Positions 44,990-57,261 are shown, counted from the stretch's first letter. The stretch is 64,000 nucleotides of DNA from Mytilus galloprovincialis (GCF_965363235.1 NC_134851.1:55866833-55930832), one strand, 5' to 3'. A program made the numbers and translations. Notes: a model not told the origin generated them from the letters alone.

Positions 44990-45470
44990 AATTGGAGTTA
45001 TCTTTCTTTGTCCATGATAAAAGTTGAATCAACTACAATCGAATGCTTTTTAAAATCTTTTAAAATTGGAGTTATCTTTCTTTGTCCAGAATGGTAGTTG
45101 AATCAACTAAAATAAAGGCAACAGTAGTGCCCTCAGTAGTATACCGCTGTTCGAAACTCAAATCAATTGAGAAATAAAACAAATCTGGGTTACAAACTAA
45201 AACTGAGGGAAACACATCAAATATAAGAGGAGAACAACGACACAACATTGGAACGTAACCCACAAAGAAATGAACTATAATATAACAATGGCCATTTTCC
45301 TAACTATTACAGGACATTTTAAGAAAACAAATGATGGGTTGAACTTGGGTTTGTGGCATGCCAAACCTCCCACTTTTATGGCAATGTTAAATAAAACATT
45401 AAAATGACAGGACTACAATACAAATAAATGATAGAACATATAAGACCGAGAAACCAATACTTTATACAAT
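44990..45470 (+). repeat. Interspersed repeat with TTGGAGTTATCTTTCTTTGT module
   Basis: TTGGAGTTATCTTTCTTTGT appears at 44993 and 45066. After the second copy come GTAGTATACCGCTGTTCGAA, AACTGAGGGAAACACATCAA, GGAGAACAACGACACAAC and GGCATGCCAAACCTCCC. I know this latter block as a widespread mussel repeat. No coding capacity. Confidence 0.65.
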
Positions 45471-46699
45471 GCAACATTCAATTTAACTTCCAACTGATAA
45501 TATAAAGCAATCTCTACCAATCAGTGCTTACAATCACTTTGAATACCATTCTAAGGTTGGGCACCTTTTTGATAGATGTGTTTAACATAGTCACCAAATT
45601 TTTAATTATTCGGTGAGAGAACATCATTCTCTATGGCAGAAAGTAAAGTTAAAAGTATATTATGTACATCTGTTTTTTGTAACAGTGTAAAATGTTTGAG
45701 TATACAATAAAATCTTGAATAAATATAAATTATGTGCATTGACATCTGAATTGTCACTACAGTCTGACACGGGCATTGCTTATGATTCGAAAAGATACGC
45801 GTAGACAGAAGTCACGGTCATCGGAACACCGTTCTCCAAAAAAAAGAGGAAAATTTAAAACAACGTTAACTTTTGTCGTAAATTTTAGCAAATAGTTTGA
45901 AAGGTTGTGCATTTTATATGACAATTTACTACAAGAAAAAAAATATCGCTATAAAAGCGAATATAAAAATGCCATAATCTTGCCGGGTAAATTCAATATT
46001 GACCAGAACTAATTAGGTGAACATTTATTTTTCCACAAACAAAACACAGCGACAGGAACGTCTGGAGTTTAAATATCCATAATAGAAATGTTTCTCAATA
46101 TTTGTTTTTATGAATATTGAAGTTCGTGTAATGTCATTCTTCTATTGAAAATGACTACAATACGATTTTACGATTAAGGTGTTAAACATTAACTGAAATA
46201 TTATTACAAAAGTTAAATAATTCACTTTCGTATTATTTTTAAAGATTTAGCACATCAAGTCTCTGCGTTTATTTACTTGCTGTTTATAAAGTATTTTATT
46301 GAGATTTTTAACACATCATTATAAGTTAGGTCGGCTATTTTGTTATTTTGATTATATCATAAATTGGAGGACTGAGTCAATCAGTTAACCTAGGTCCAAG
46401 TTTAGAATCAAACTAATTAAGAAAAATAAGGAGATATAACAAACTTCAGAGTCCAAAGGCGTGGATGTAAGCAACGATACAACAGCTATATAGGTAACTG
46501 TACAATGACCAAAACTCATGCAGTAGAGTAAGCTTTAAAAGGTCCTAGTAACATGCAAAATGTGAAACCGAGAAAGAACAACAAAGCAAAGTTGAACACA
46601 TGATTTGAAAGCTTGATTAAGATACCATAATTATAAATATATAAAGATTGTACATTGGAGCTTTTTTCAATTTAAGATTATCAGAACTGATTATTCTGC
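45471..46699. other. AT-rich DNA, nothing recognised
   Basis: No gene or clear repeat is supported. A stretch at 46380-46600 (GGTCCAAGTTTAGAATCAAA, CAACGATACAACAGCTATA) may be an old family-B relative, but this is not secure. Confidence 0.3.
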
Positions 46700-46704
46700 A
46701 CTTT

Positions 46705-47500
46705 TGATAAGAGGGTCTGGATTGAAAATCCTTCAAATATAAGTTTTATTTAAGTTGTTTTCGCATTTCTTTATATTTTGGCATCTTATTTTTGTAGCCT
46801 TTTTTTCTCTTTTTTCTTTAGTTTTGGGGCCAATTTTCTATAGATTTTGACAAGGATTTAACCTTCGATTTGCCATTATTCTCTATTTTGAAAACCCAAT
46901 CTACGAAAACTGTTATAATTTTTGTCGTTATCATTTTTTACGGTTCCTTTTTTTTTTGTGCATCGGACACACTCTCTTTTGTCGTAAAGTCTTCTGTCGA
47001 AATTTCCCCTCTATATAAAACAATTGCTAGTAGTATATGGCGCATCATCGGTAGGTGTATATATGGCTGTATAAGTTTTTTAAGCTGTAAATGTAGAATA
47101 ATGTTACTTTTTTACGGTATTGCGGACCGAACATAGTATATATAGCCCAATTCCCTTTTTTTGTTTTGTTTATTACGAAATAGAATTATAATATAACAAA
47201 ATAATGTAACGTATGTCAGGTATTTTCTATACTAACGTTAGTATAGAAAGAACCTGCTTGTTGACTGTAGAATAAACCAATGGACAAATAGTGCAGAATC
47301 ATTGAAAGGGCGAAATAAATAGAATAAGAGAAAAAATGGTTACCCCCCCCCCCCCCTAAAGAATAGAGAATAATAGGGTGCAAAAATATACAGAGTAGCG
47401 AATAATGGACAAAATACCAGGTAAATACAAAAGAGGGAGTTAAATGAACTTACAAAAGAGTATAGAATATAGAAATAAGGGACCCAATCCAGACCCTCAT
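46705..47500. repeat. Pair of inverted copies of a GAGGGTCTGGATTG repeat
   Basis: GAGGGTCTGGATTGAAAATC at 46711 (with CCATTATTCTCTATTTTGAA at about 46873) corresponds to inverted AATCCAGACCCTC at 47484-47496 with AGAATAGAGAATAAT at about 47361. A C15 run sits at 47343-47357. Frames crossing these (46870-47136 and antisense 47340-47576) are repeat sequence. Confidence 0.6.
47217..47256. repeat. 40-bp near-perfect palindrome
   Basis: Centred on AAC|GTT: the inner 24-26 bp (TTCTATACTAAC / GTTAGTATAGAA) are perfect, and CAGGT / ACCTG closes the ends with two mismatches. Confidence 0.85.
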
Positions 47501-48177
47501 ATGATACTCTTTTAAATATTTTTTTTATTGAAAATGGTCCTAAAATTAAAATAGAAATACCTTTTGTTCCGTCCAAAAATCACTGGTAGAATTTAATTTC
47601 AACACACTATATTTTATTTGAGATACAATTGATAATGTGTTTTTAATTTCAATTAAGTAATTAAATTCTACTTTTAACATTTTAATTTTTACGGTAATTT
47701 TCAAACTACAAATAATTTTGTCAAAAGATAACATCAAATTCAAATTTGTTTTTATTGAGGGGGGATTTTAATATCTTATTTTCACTGAAAGTTTAAAAGA
47801 ATATTACAAATGTTGTATAGGTACAATTATAACCTTGAAATTATATTTCATTTTGACTTGTTATTTTTCATTTTCAAATAATAATATATCTACCACGTGT
47901 TTAATTATACCATTGAAACTACTGATGCACATTTAGAGCTTGACATATATATTGTATACAGACACCTGTATAGGTATTGTTGAAGACTATGTTGCCCTCT
48001 TTTTCTTTTTGATTATTGAGGGTTAGGTGCCCTCGACAATGATTGGTTTTGTCAATTCAGTGATAGTCTATTTTTAGCCGTATATACTAGGAACATATAT
48101 AGATATATACTACATTCCCAGCGTAAACAAGGATTTTTATGGTTGTCTATACAAATTCGTGACGTGTATCATGTTTT

Positions 48178-49255
48178 TTTTTTCGAGTCTGCAACTTTTG
48201 TTGCAGAAAGTTCGACATAGGGATAGTGATCCAACGGCTGCAGCGGCGTTAGCTTACTTCTTAAAAGCTATATATTTTAGAGGGTAGAAGACCTGGATGC
48301 TTCACACTTTGTATATAGATGCCTCATGTTACGAAGTTACCGTCAGTCACATGTCCAATGTCCTTGACCTAATTTTCATGGTTCAGTGACTACTTGAAAA
48401 AAGTTAAGGTTTTTTGTAATGTTAAATTCTCTCTTATTATAAGTAATAGGATAACTGTTTTTGGTATGTGCCCTTATGACTGTCTGACAGTATTCACTTG
48501 ACCTCGACCTCAAATCATAGATCAGTGAACAAGATTAAGTTTTGGTGGTCAGGTGCATATCTCATACACTATAAGCAAAAGATCTAGTATATTCAGTGTA
48601 TGGAATTACTGTACATGTCCAACTGGCTGGTGGCATCTAACCTTGACCTCATTTTCATGGTTCAGTGGTTATAGGTAAGTTTTTGTGTTTTGGTCTGTTT
48701 TTCTTATACTGTATGCAAATGGTCTACGTAACTATATTTGGTGTATGGAATGATTGTAAGGTGTACATGTCTAGCTGGCAGATGTCATCTGACCTTGTCT
48801 TCTTTTTCATGGAATTCAGTGGTCAAAATTAAGTTTTTGAGGTTTTTTTTCTTTCTAATACTATATGCAACAGGTCAACTATATTTTGTGTATGGAAATA
48901 TTCTATGATCTATTTGTAAGTAGCGCAGGTTTTATTTGACATTGACCTCATTTTCACGGTTCATTGCTCAGTGTTAAGTTTTTGTGTTTTGGTCTGTTTT
49001 TTCTGAAACTATAAGCAATTATTATAGGTCAACTATATTTGTTGTATGAAAGCATTGTTAATTGTACATGTCTGCTTGGCATGGTTTATCTGACCTTGAC
49101 CTCATTTTCATGATTCATAGGTCAATGTTTAGTTTTTTGGTTAATTTTAAGTTTATGTGACAGTTGTAACAAACCTTTATATTTAGGTCTATCAACATGA
49201 TATCAATGATAAGTAAAGAAGGCGAGACATTTCAGCGTGTGCACTCTTGTAGTTT
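48178..49255 (+). repeat. Repeat family C, copy 1
   Basis: Opens with CGAGTCTGCAACTTTTGTTG (a small hairpin) and GACATAGGGATAGTGATCC. It then has six ~145-bp units marked by GACCTCATTTTCATGGTTCA, AAGTTTTTGTGTTTTGGTCT and ATATGCAAYAGGTCWACTAT. It ends AAGAAGGCGAGACATTTCAG and GTGTGCACTC. Copy 2 is at 57262-58260. Confidence 0.85.
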
Positions 49256-50307
49256 ACAAATACTGAACACTAATTTCAAATTAAATAATAAGCTTTTAAT
49301 GATATTCTATAACTCGGTGTAATGTTACTTTCGTTTTTTCAGAGTATGTTCTTGCTATAAACCATGCATGCTTGTTTATTCCACATTAGCTAGAGGTAAA
49401 GGCGTAGGGTTGAGAACTCATAAAACATGTTTAACCCCGCATCATTACTGTGCCTATCCCACATTATGGCTCTAGTCTTTGTTTGTCTTGTGTGTTTTAT
49501 TTAATTTGTGTTCATTTGTTCATTTGTATGTTTTAGAATTTAGTGTAGCGTCCATATCAATATAAAACTATGTAATGGCTCGTTTCTTGGTCGGTTCAAA
49601 TCCAAAGACTTTAGAATTGATATAGCTCTAACCAGTTTGTTGACCGTTTGTAACACTCCGAATTAGACTTATTAGCACTAAGTTTGAACTAATATTAACG
49701 ACACTACTAAGTGCCGTTTTAAAATTTATTTATCATTTTCTGTAATATCATCTATATTGTAATAATCATTGAATTTATATATAATTTACTATACTCAAAA
49801 CGACAGATGACACAAGTGGAGCAAAATTTCACATTAAGAAGAAGTTTACTTCAGTTTTGTAATTGCAGAGGCAACCAATTCGCCGACATATTTTCCGTAT
49901 TCAAGGGACTTTAGCGTGACCCTCCTCGTAAAAATCCGGTGATCGCAATTATAAAATAAAACTACGCATGGATCTGTCACTGAAATAAACTTTTATCTTA
50001 TTCTACATGTTATACACGTGCTCAGTGTCCATCCTTCTTTATTTATTGTTTACTACAAGGTGACAATCGGTAAACTACGGCCTCAAAACACGACAATAAA
50101 TTATCTGCCATATTTTTACTTCATAACAGACAGGGAGAAGAGATAAATGACGATTATACGATATTTTTTCGTAAAAAATGATAAAATCGTGCAAAAAAGA
50201 CTATAAGTTTATGGTATATACATGCATTGGTTCAATAATTTGATAAACATTATTTTTATTCACCGATTGCATTGATCCACAACATGAATGAACGAATAAT
50301 TGACTGA
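49256..50307. other. AT-rich DNA with a family-B relative
   Basis: 49380-49560 holds AAACATGTTTAACCCCGC, CTGTGCCTATCCCACATT and GTTTTAGAATTTAGTGTAGC, modules that accompany family B in long copies. Nothing else is recognised. Confidence 0.4.
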
Positions 50308-50316
50308 TGGAATAAC

Positions 50317-50348
<32 letters not shown>

Positions 50349-50349
50349 A
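50308..50349. repeat. (TGAT)n microsatellite
   Basis: About eight tandem TGAT units after a looser TGATGG/TGATTG start. Confidence 0.9.
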
Positions 50350-50974
50350 TATAATGTCCTCTGTAAAAATACACTTTCTGAAAGTTTTGACTAAGGTTTT
50401 CCAACTTTTTGAACGTCTGAGTATTTTTTTCCAACTTTATCATTAAATCCCTTCGCGATCCTCCTATTTTGACAATTTAGTGTAAAGTATGCAGTCATAG
50501 TAAAACGGATTAACGTTTAATTTGTTAATTAATATTTTGATGTGACCAGTAGCCCAGGCGTTAATCCTGTAATCCTGTAATCTCTTATTAATCTATTGAT
50601 CAAAAATTTTCTTATTTTTCAGAGCTTATCGTGTTATTCGTTTGAAATTTAATGATATTTTTGTTTACCTTAAATTTTTCCCTGTTAATTTTGAACCAAA
50701 TCTGTAATCTAGACGAGTCGAGTGTGACTTAGCGAATTGAGTTATTTTCATTAGGAAGATTTGGACACGGGAAGTGTTATTATTATAAATTGTATCAGGC
50801 TTTTTTCAATTCAAACTATTCTTTTGTGGTACATCACATACAACGTTAACTATATAACAGGTAAGAATAGTTTTCTTTACAAACACTGTACTGATTGATC
50901 AATAATTGGTTTTTTTTTAATATTCGACGGATATGTTCCAATCGTCGTAACCGCAAACCCGTCCTCTTTTATAT

Positions 50975-51160
50975 ATATAAGGATCACAACGGGTTCACAT
51001 ATGTAGCAGGAGATCATTCCCATATATGGTGGGGTTTGTGTTGCGCAGTCTTATGTTTTCTATATATATGTTGTGTTTTATGTACTCAGTTTTGCAGTTG
51101 GTCTTTCTTTTGATACCAATAATGAGTTGAATTGTCCCTATGTTATCTTTTGTCTGTCTT
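50975..51160 (+). repeat. Repeat family A, diverged copy
   Basis: GGATCACAACGGGTTCACAT, AGCAGGAGATCATTCC, TGGTGGGGTTTGTGTTGC and GAATTGTCCCTATGTTATCT match family A module order at 2718-2955. Confidence 0.65.
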
Positions 51161-51924
51161 TTTCAGGAAGTTACAATTGTAAACTCAAATCCATGACAGT
51201 TTCAATCTAAATTACAAAATTACTCTAGTATACATATATTTAACAAAAAATCAGTTTGGCTAGTATTCCAGAAAGATATAATTGAACCAAAAAGAGTTAA
51301 AATTTTAAATTATTATTCAACATCATTGTGCCATTAAGTGCCATCAAGAGTGCAGACTTTCTTATCATAGTAAACTCAGATACAAATGTTTCAAATTTAT
51401 ATGCCACTTGTGAATTTTTACTTGACTTTGGTGCCTTTTAGATGCAGCACAGTAAACATCAAAACTGTACTTTACAAATAATGTCAGACATTCTTTTGAG
51501 AGCTGAAGTAGGTAAAAGTCAATTGCATTCATTTTTTATTTCAAAGTAAACAGTAATTGACAGTTTTGTTACGGAAACAGCCGATATATACAAAAATTTA
51601 CGAGTTTACAATGCAATCTTAATCTTTATACAAATATCATACATATTTGAAGACACAACCATATACTAATATAAACGACATATACTACAAAATGTATATA
51701 CCTATATAGATAAGCTATGTCCTTTGTAGATCAGTAGATTATTTGAATTGATTTTTGCTGTGTCATGGGTGAATTAGTTTACAATGTCATGATCCGGATA
51801 ATATTCAGACCTTCTTCTTCTTCCAAAATGAATACTGCCCACATTCAATATGATCATAAATATTCTGACAAGTTGAAGATATTTGTAAAGGGACGGTTTT
51901 TTTTATGTACTAGTCTTTGATACC
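51161..51924. other. AT-rich DNA, nothing recognised
   Basis: No gene, RNA or repeat family could be supported. Confidence 0.35.
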
Positions 51925-52098
51925 AGTGACAGATCCAGCAATTTCGTAAGGGGGCCCAATGACTGCCCGACGAAAGAGGGGCCCAATCCAGTCATGCTTT
52001 AGTGATTCCCTATATAATTAACCATAATTTTCCCACAAAAGGGGAAAAAGGGGGGGGGGGGGCGGACCTCCTGAAAAAAACTCTAAATCCGTCTCTGG
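51925..52098 (+). repeat. Repeat family D
   Basis: CAGTGACAGATCCAGCAATT start, AATGACTGCCCGACGAAAGA, TTAGTGATTCCCTATATAAT, a G12 run, and CTAAATCCGTCTCTGG end. Other copies: 41818-41920, 43445-43512 (partial), 54575-54735, 57008-57175 (inverted), 63832-63950. Confidence 0.8.
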
Positions 52099-52731
52099 AT
52101 AAGTTGAATATGTCAACTTGAAGAGACGCTAAGTTATTATAGCTTAACTTAACCAGGAACATATATATTGATATACTGTTTTCAGTTTAAACAAATACAT
52201 TTATGACAGCCAGATGTTTCTGATACAGCCAATCTTTTGAGGTGTAATAAATAAGCTGTACTGTTAGAAACGGTTGAAAGTTGACGCCCAATCATGAATT
52301 ATTGTTTGTCAAAAAATGGTCCTATAGCTCCCACGGCGGGTCAATAACTTTCATCTTTCGATAAGATTTTTGTATTAATGCTGTTTAATCGTTTAAAATC
52401 ATGTCAAGGTGTAAAAAAAATAATATGTGATAACCAAGGAATATATGAATGAGTTCTGATGCCATGAAATATGTTTAGGATTTCACAAGAGTTGGACTAT
52501 ATTATATAATGAATGGGGTGTGTTTTTGAAATCCCATCTGCACATCTGTACTAAATGTACTAAAAAAAAACATGTTGAGACCCCCCGTGATAGCTCCCAA
52601 CCCCTCACATTAAATCCTGATTCACGTCGTGTCCTACACACAAGGAACATGACACATGATCTGAAGATGATCCTCTTGGCCTGTCTGGGGAATAAAAATG
52701 TTTCATTCATTGATTGGATGCAAGCAATTCT

Positions 52732-53049
52732 ATAAATTTATTCAGTCAGTTCTAGTGATTTTCTAGAATATATTAAAATATCACCAGGAATGAAATATTT
52801 TTGTTCCTTGGACAGGTTGGGCAATGTTTGACATGAGTTGGGTGGAGATGTTGGAATGTGTGGATGTTGGGTTCCATTTTTATTTTCATTATAAATTTAT
52901 TCAGTCAGTTCTAGTGATTTTCTAGAATATATTAAAATATCACCAGGAATGAAATATTTTTATTCCTTAGACAGGTTAAGCAATGTTTGACATGAGTTAA
53001 ATAAAGATGTTGGAATATGTGGATGTTGGGTTCCATTTTTATTTTCATT
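52732..53049. repeat. Tandem duplication, 159-bp unit, copies differ only by A/G
   Basis: Copy 1 is 52732-52890, copy 2 is 52891-53049. They have the same length with no indel. Ten differences, all G in copy 1 and A in copy 2: 52803, 52810, 52819, 52820, 52840, 52841, 52842, 52844, 52845 and 52858. The first 71 and last 32 bases are identical. Confidence 0.95.
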
Positions 53050-53514
53050 GAGAGATGATCAGATCAATGTGTTTCTGTTTCTATGCGAAAAACATAATTA
53101 GAGCTACAAACATGTTTCTTTCCCCTCTTTCCATGGTCCCCAATGATGGTAAACAGTTTGAAAGTTTGGGAAATTTGTTTGCAGAAAACATATTAGATTG
53201 TTGTAATATGATCCCTGAACATCATGCATATACTAAACATTGCATATTGAAACAAAACTCACAAAGAAATACTCAATGAATAACTAACCGCAATGTTTGC
53301 AAATATTGAAATAGGAAGCTGAACTATACTCCTAAACAAATCATATCAAATATATTTTATTGCGAATCAAAACACCCACAAGGAGCTGAACAATCAACAT
53401 TAATTACATACAAATGATTACAAGTGATTCAATATGATTAAGACACAATGTTATAAAAAAATATATTTTCATGCAATAACTTTCTCTGTATCTCATGCAT
53501 ATAATAAAAAAGTA
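53050..53514. other. AT-rich DNA, nothing recognised
   Basis: A 74-codon frame at 53055-53279 has no recognisable domain and ordinary AT-rich composition. It is not called a gene. Confidence 0.35.
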
Positions 53515-53599
53515 GTCAGAGATTACTCTGACGTCCAACGGCTCTTTTACCAGACAAGCTGAGGCAAAACAGCCGTTGGACGTCAGAGTAATCTCTGAC
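53515..53599. repeat. Perfect 29-bp hairpin
   Basis: GTCAGAGATTACTCTGACGT...CGGCT (53515-53543) and its exact inverse (53571-53599) enclose a 27-nt loop. The first 18 nt are themselves a near-palindrome (GTCAGAG..CTCTGAC). AATAAAAAAG-type sequence borders both sides (53503 and 53601), a possible target duplication. Confidence 0.85.
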
Positions 53600-54039
53600 G
53601 AATAAAAAAGATACAGCAGTCTGAAAAGGAAAATACTGTTCTAATGAAGGAACACAAAAAAAATGCAGCAGCAGCAGCAGCCATTTTTCTATTTTTTTTG
53701 TGTAGCGTTGAAAGGGTTAAGACAAGCAGAGGAATACAACAAGCACAGTGTTTAATAATATAACTAGGTTAAGAAAAGATGGTTAAATTAACATGATTTA
53801 TATAAAGTCACTTATGCAATGTATGTTTAAAATTTTAGACATATATACAATTCCTTAGCTAGACATATACTTTTGATCATGTTAACCATTGTCCAATGTT
53901 GTAAACTATTTATACGTTTTGATTTTATACCCCTGCAAACATGTTTTTGAGGAAAAGGGGGGGGGGGGGGGGGGGCATATAAGAAATAACCCTGTGAGGT
54001 TTTCTTTTATATTCTGAAAAATCTTACTGTGCTAATTTC
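53600..54039. other. AT-rich DNA with simple repeats
   Basis: (GCA)n at 53664-53680 and a G18 run at 53959-53976. No gene. Confidence 0.5.
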
Positions 54040-54310
54040 TGTGTGTTTGTACATTTGTCTGTTTCAGGATTTAGTGTGGCTTCAATTTAGCTGATCTAGA
54101 ATCCATAATTGTTCAGGGGCCAGCTGAAGCCTGCCATCTCACTGCATTGGAAACCCATTATTAGCTATGGGTTTTTGTTCATTGTTGATGGCCTTACAGT
54201 GAATTATAGATGTTAATATCTGTGTTGTTTGGTCTCTTGTGGAGAGTTGTCTCATTGGCAATAATACCACATCTTCTTTTTATAATTGGGCTATAATTTT
54301 CACCTCTTTG
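54040..54310 (-). repeat. Repeat family B (antisense, long type)
   Basis: TTAGTGTGGCTTCAATTTAG, GTTTTTGTTCATTGTTGATG and GGCCTTACAGTG, then TGGAGAGTTGTCTCATTGGC and ACCACATCTTC. Confidence 0.7.
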
Positions 54311-54574
54311 GTAGGGTTGATGTCTCTTTGACACATTCATGGTTTCCATTTTATAGTCCAATATTACTATGTTTTTGCTCCTTTTATACACAGTAACAAA
54401 ATGCAATCAAGATTATGATTTAGGCATCATTATGATCATAACAATGATTGACATAAACAAAATATTAAACAGACTTTTAGTAAATACATGTATATCATAT
54501 GAAATTTGATGTTCTGAACCAACTTCTGATATAAATTGTTCCATTGACAGTGGCTGAGTGCATCATTCATAGTG

Positions 54575-54735
54575 CAGTGGTGGATCCAGGAATTTTCATA
54601 AGTTGGGGCCCACTGACTGCCTAAGAGGGGGCCCACTACGTTCAGGCTTCAGTAATTCCCTATATAAGCAACCAAATTTTTTCCCAAAAAGGGGCGGGCC
54701 CGGGGCCCCTGCCAACCCTAAATCCGCCTCTGTAG
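54575..54735 (+). repeat. Repeat family D
   Basis: CAGTGGTGGATCCAGGAATT, TTGGGGCCCACTGACTGCC, TTCAGTAATTCCCTATATAA and CTAAATCCGCCTCTG. Confidence 0.8.
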
Positions 54736-55451
54736 TGTGCAGTATAAGCCTTCTAACATCTGACCTGGACTTGATTAATACAAAAGCACAGAAGTCAGAA
54801 ACTTTATAATTTTTTTATTTTAGAAGCATCTTTTAAACTATACCAGATTTTGACTCTACAAAGGAAAATAGTGGCTGATCAGAGAAATCGTCCATAATTC
54901 AAATTGTCACGAAAACATTTTCTTAATTATGACATAATTTAGTTTAATGAACCTTCAACAAAATTTTAACTATTAAAGGATTAAATAAATAATATGATTT
55001 TGTTATGATATGGTTCAGTTATTTTATTAAAGTTGTTTTTGATATTGACTTGACATTTAAAGAATTTTCACATAAATATATATAATATATATTAGTAGAC
55101 ATCTATAGTGTAGCAAATAAGAAATTTTACATAAAAATATTTTAAAGATCAGTTCATCCCAATAGTTAAAACTCTTAAAAGCAGGTTGCAGGAATAACCC
55201 CCTCAATGTAAGATATATCCCTTAAATGAGGGACTGTCCCTTAGACATGGGGTCATTTTGCTGTTGTAGAAAAGATAAAAGACAAACTTTGCTTCTTTAA
55301 CTTAAAAGGGCAAATAAAGGGGTAAAATTTATTATAATTGGAAACAACTTTTATGAAAGAGAGGTTCACTTATTTTCAATAATAAAGAATGTTTAATAAA
55401 AGTCTTTGAATATTACAAAATTCATGGACAATGGCTTCAACAATATAATTA

Positions 55452-55618
55452 GGAGATAACTGTATTGTATTTTAAGCTCCAACGGCATCAATTGGGGATT
55501 TGATGGTTGCAAATTAAGTTTACTGGCGATGCGTTAGCGGAGACAGTAAACAGGTATTTGTGACCATCAAATTCCCGATTGATGTCGTCGGAGCTTAAAA
55601 TACAATATTGTTATCTCC
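55452..55618. mobile_element. 167-bp MITE with long inverted repeats
   Basis: GGAGATAACTGTATTGTATT...AAGCTCC at left; GGAGCTTAAAATACAATATT...GTTATCTCC at right. Inverted similarity continues through CAACGGCATCAATTGGGGAT / ATTCCCGATTGATGTCGTCG. The loop has GCGATGCGTTAGCGGAGACA. Family unknown. Confidence 0.75.
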
Positions 55619-56040
55619 ATTCTAATGAAACTGACAGAAAACCACGTTTACATGAATTTAAAATTTGTCATATACCGTCTGCTCTTGCGTGTACGTCCCA
55701 TAGCATCAATTGCCAATTGAAGCCATGTAGATAAGTGACGTTATCCAATCAAAATGAACGTTACAAACGTTGTTGCATTAGAATACCAGATAGATGACAT
55801 AGTTCTTTGGGAAAAGTTTTTGCAAAATAATCGTGACCTTTTGTACTACTGTAAATCCAGAAATTATTTCAATGTTTGTATTATTGCGAAAAATGCGTTA
55901 GGGTTATAATCGCAATAATTTAAACTCACATTTTGAAATGTATTGTATGAATAATTATAGTATAACTAATCGCAGTATTTGAATATCAAAAATAAGACAA
56001 CGCGTGACCGAACGACGCATGGATTAAACGAGTGCGCAAT

Positions 56041-56950
56041 GTTTTGTGCTTGAATCTTGCGATACTTATCCTCAGTGTTTTATACTACTTGGTAAGAAAT
56101 CAAAATGTATAGGTGTTTTGAATAGAAATCATTTTTGATCATCAACAAAAGGGCACTTAATTTCAATAATTTCTGAACTAGAAAAGTTTTTTTTCACAAA
56201 AAAGTAATTTTTATAACTTGAAATGTATCTCCCATAAAAGGGATAGTCATTTCATTGAGGGGTTATCCCTCATTTTTGGTGTTACATTCACAACGTAATG
56301 AAGTATAAAGTAATTAAATATTTTTGAAATGTTAAAATGTAAGTGGTTCCCTCCTACTTTAAAAGTGATATATGAAATATTGAGTAGGTGTCATTAGAAC
56401 AGGAGAAAATATCATTTTTTTAAATATATATATTAAAAAGATCAAAGAATATAAACTCTGAATGTGGTAAGTTACATTTGTGGATTATTCTAACAAAAAC
56501 AGTGAAATGAAATATTATTTTGTACATTCAAAAGCACAAAACCGAAAAAGCAAAAATAAAAATAAACAACATTAAAAAGCTACATGAGTTAAATTAATGT
56601 TTTCATTGAAAGCATGATTCAGCAATTTTAACTTTTTTTTTACAAAACTTTTATTGCATTTTGAAGGTAACACTGAAATGCATAACGATATAAAAATATG
56701 TAGTATATATATTTGTTTAGGGTTCATATAGTATATATATATTCTTTTATGATCATGACTGAAAGCACTAACAGTTTATTACCATGTAATTGTGCAAATA
56801 CAGGCAATATGCATTTTTTTCCTCACAATTTTTTGTGCTTTAATCTTGCGATACTTATTCTCAGTGTTTTATACTACTTGGTAAGAAATCAAAATATGTA
56901 GGTGTTTTGAATAGAAATCATTTTCAATTATGAACAAAAGGGCACTTAAT
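56041..56950. repeat. 120-bp direct duplication 790 bp apart
   Basis: TTTTGTGCTTGAATCTTGCG (56041) and TTTTGTGCTTTAATCTTGCG (56831) each continue through TTATACTACTTGGTAAGAAA, GTGTTTTGAATAGAAATCAT and AAAAGGGCACTTAATTT. The DNA between is AT-rich with no gene. Confidence 0.8.
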
Positions 56951-57007
56951 TTTTTGATGTCCTTGCATGTAACCCTCCCAGTTAGCATTACCTTTTGTAA
57001 TCAAGAA

Positions 57008-57175
57008 ACAGAGGTGGATTTAGAGGGTGGCTAAGAGGGCCCAGGCCCCACTCTCCTTTTGTAGGAAAATTTTGGTTGGTTTTATATAGGGAATCACTGA
57101 AGTGTGACAGAAGCGGGACCCTCTTTGGCAGTCAGTGGGCCCACACTTATGAAAATGTCTGGATCTGCCACTGAG
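57008..57175 (-). repeat. Repeat family D (antisense)
   Basis: GAGGTGGATTTAGAGGGTGG, TATATAGGGAATCACTGAAG, TGGCAGTCAGTGGGCCCAC and GTCTGGATCTGCCACTG. Confidence 0.8.
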
Positions 57176-57261
57176 AAATTAGGATAGGTAACACAAGACC
57201 TTGATTATCTTATCAACATGAAGATATACACTCAATATCATTGTCTGAAAATAATGTTATT

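Noticed and set aside
46870-47136. 88-codon hydrophobic frame
   Set aside because: It lies in an inverted repeat pair and T-rich DNA; no recognisable domain.
53055-53279. 74-codon frame starting MIRSMCFCFYAK
   Set aside because: No domain, no neighbouring exon signals, ordinary AT-rich DNA.
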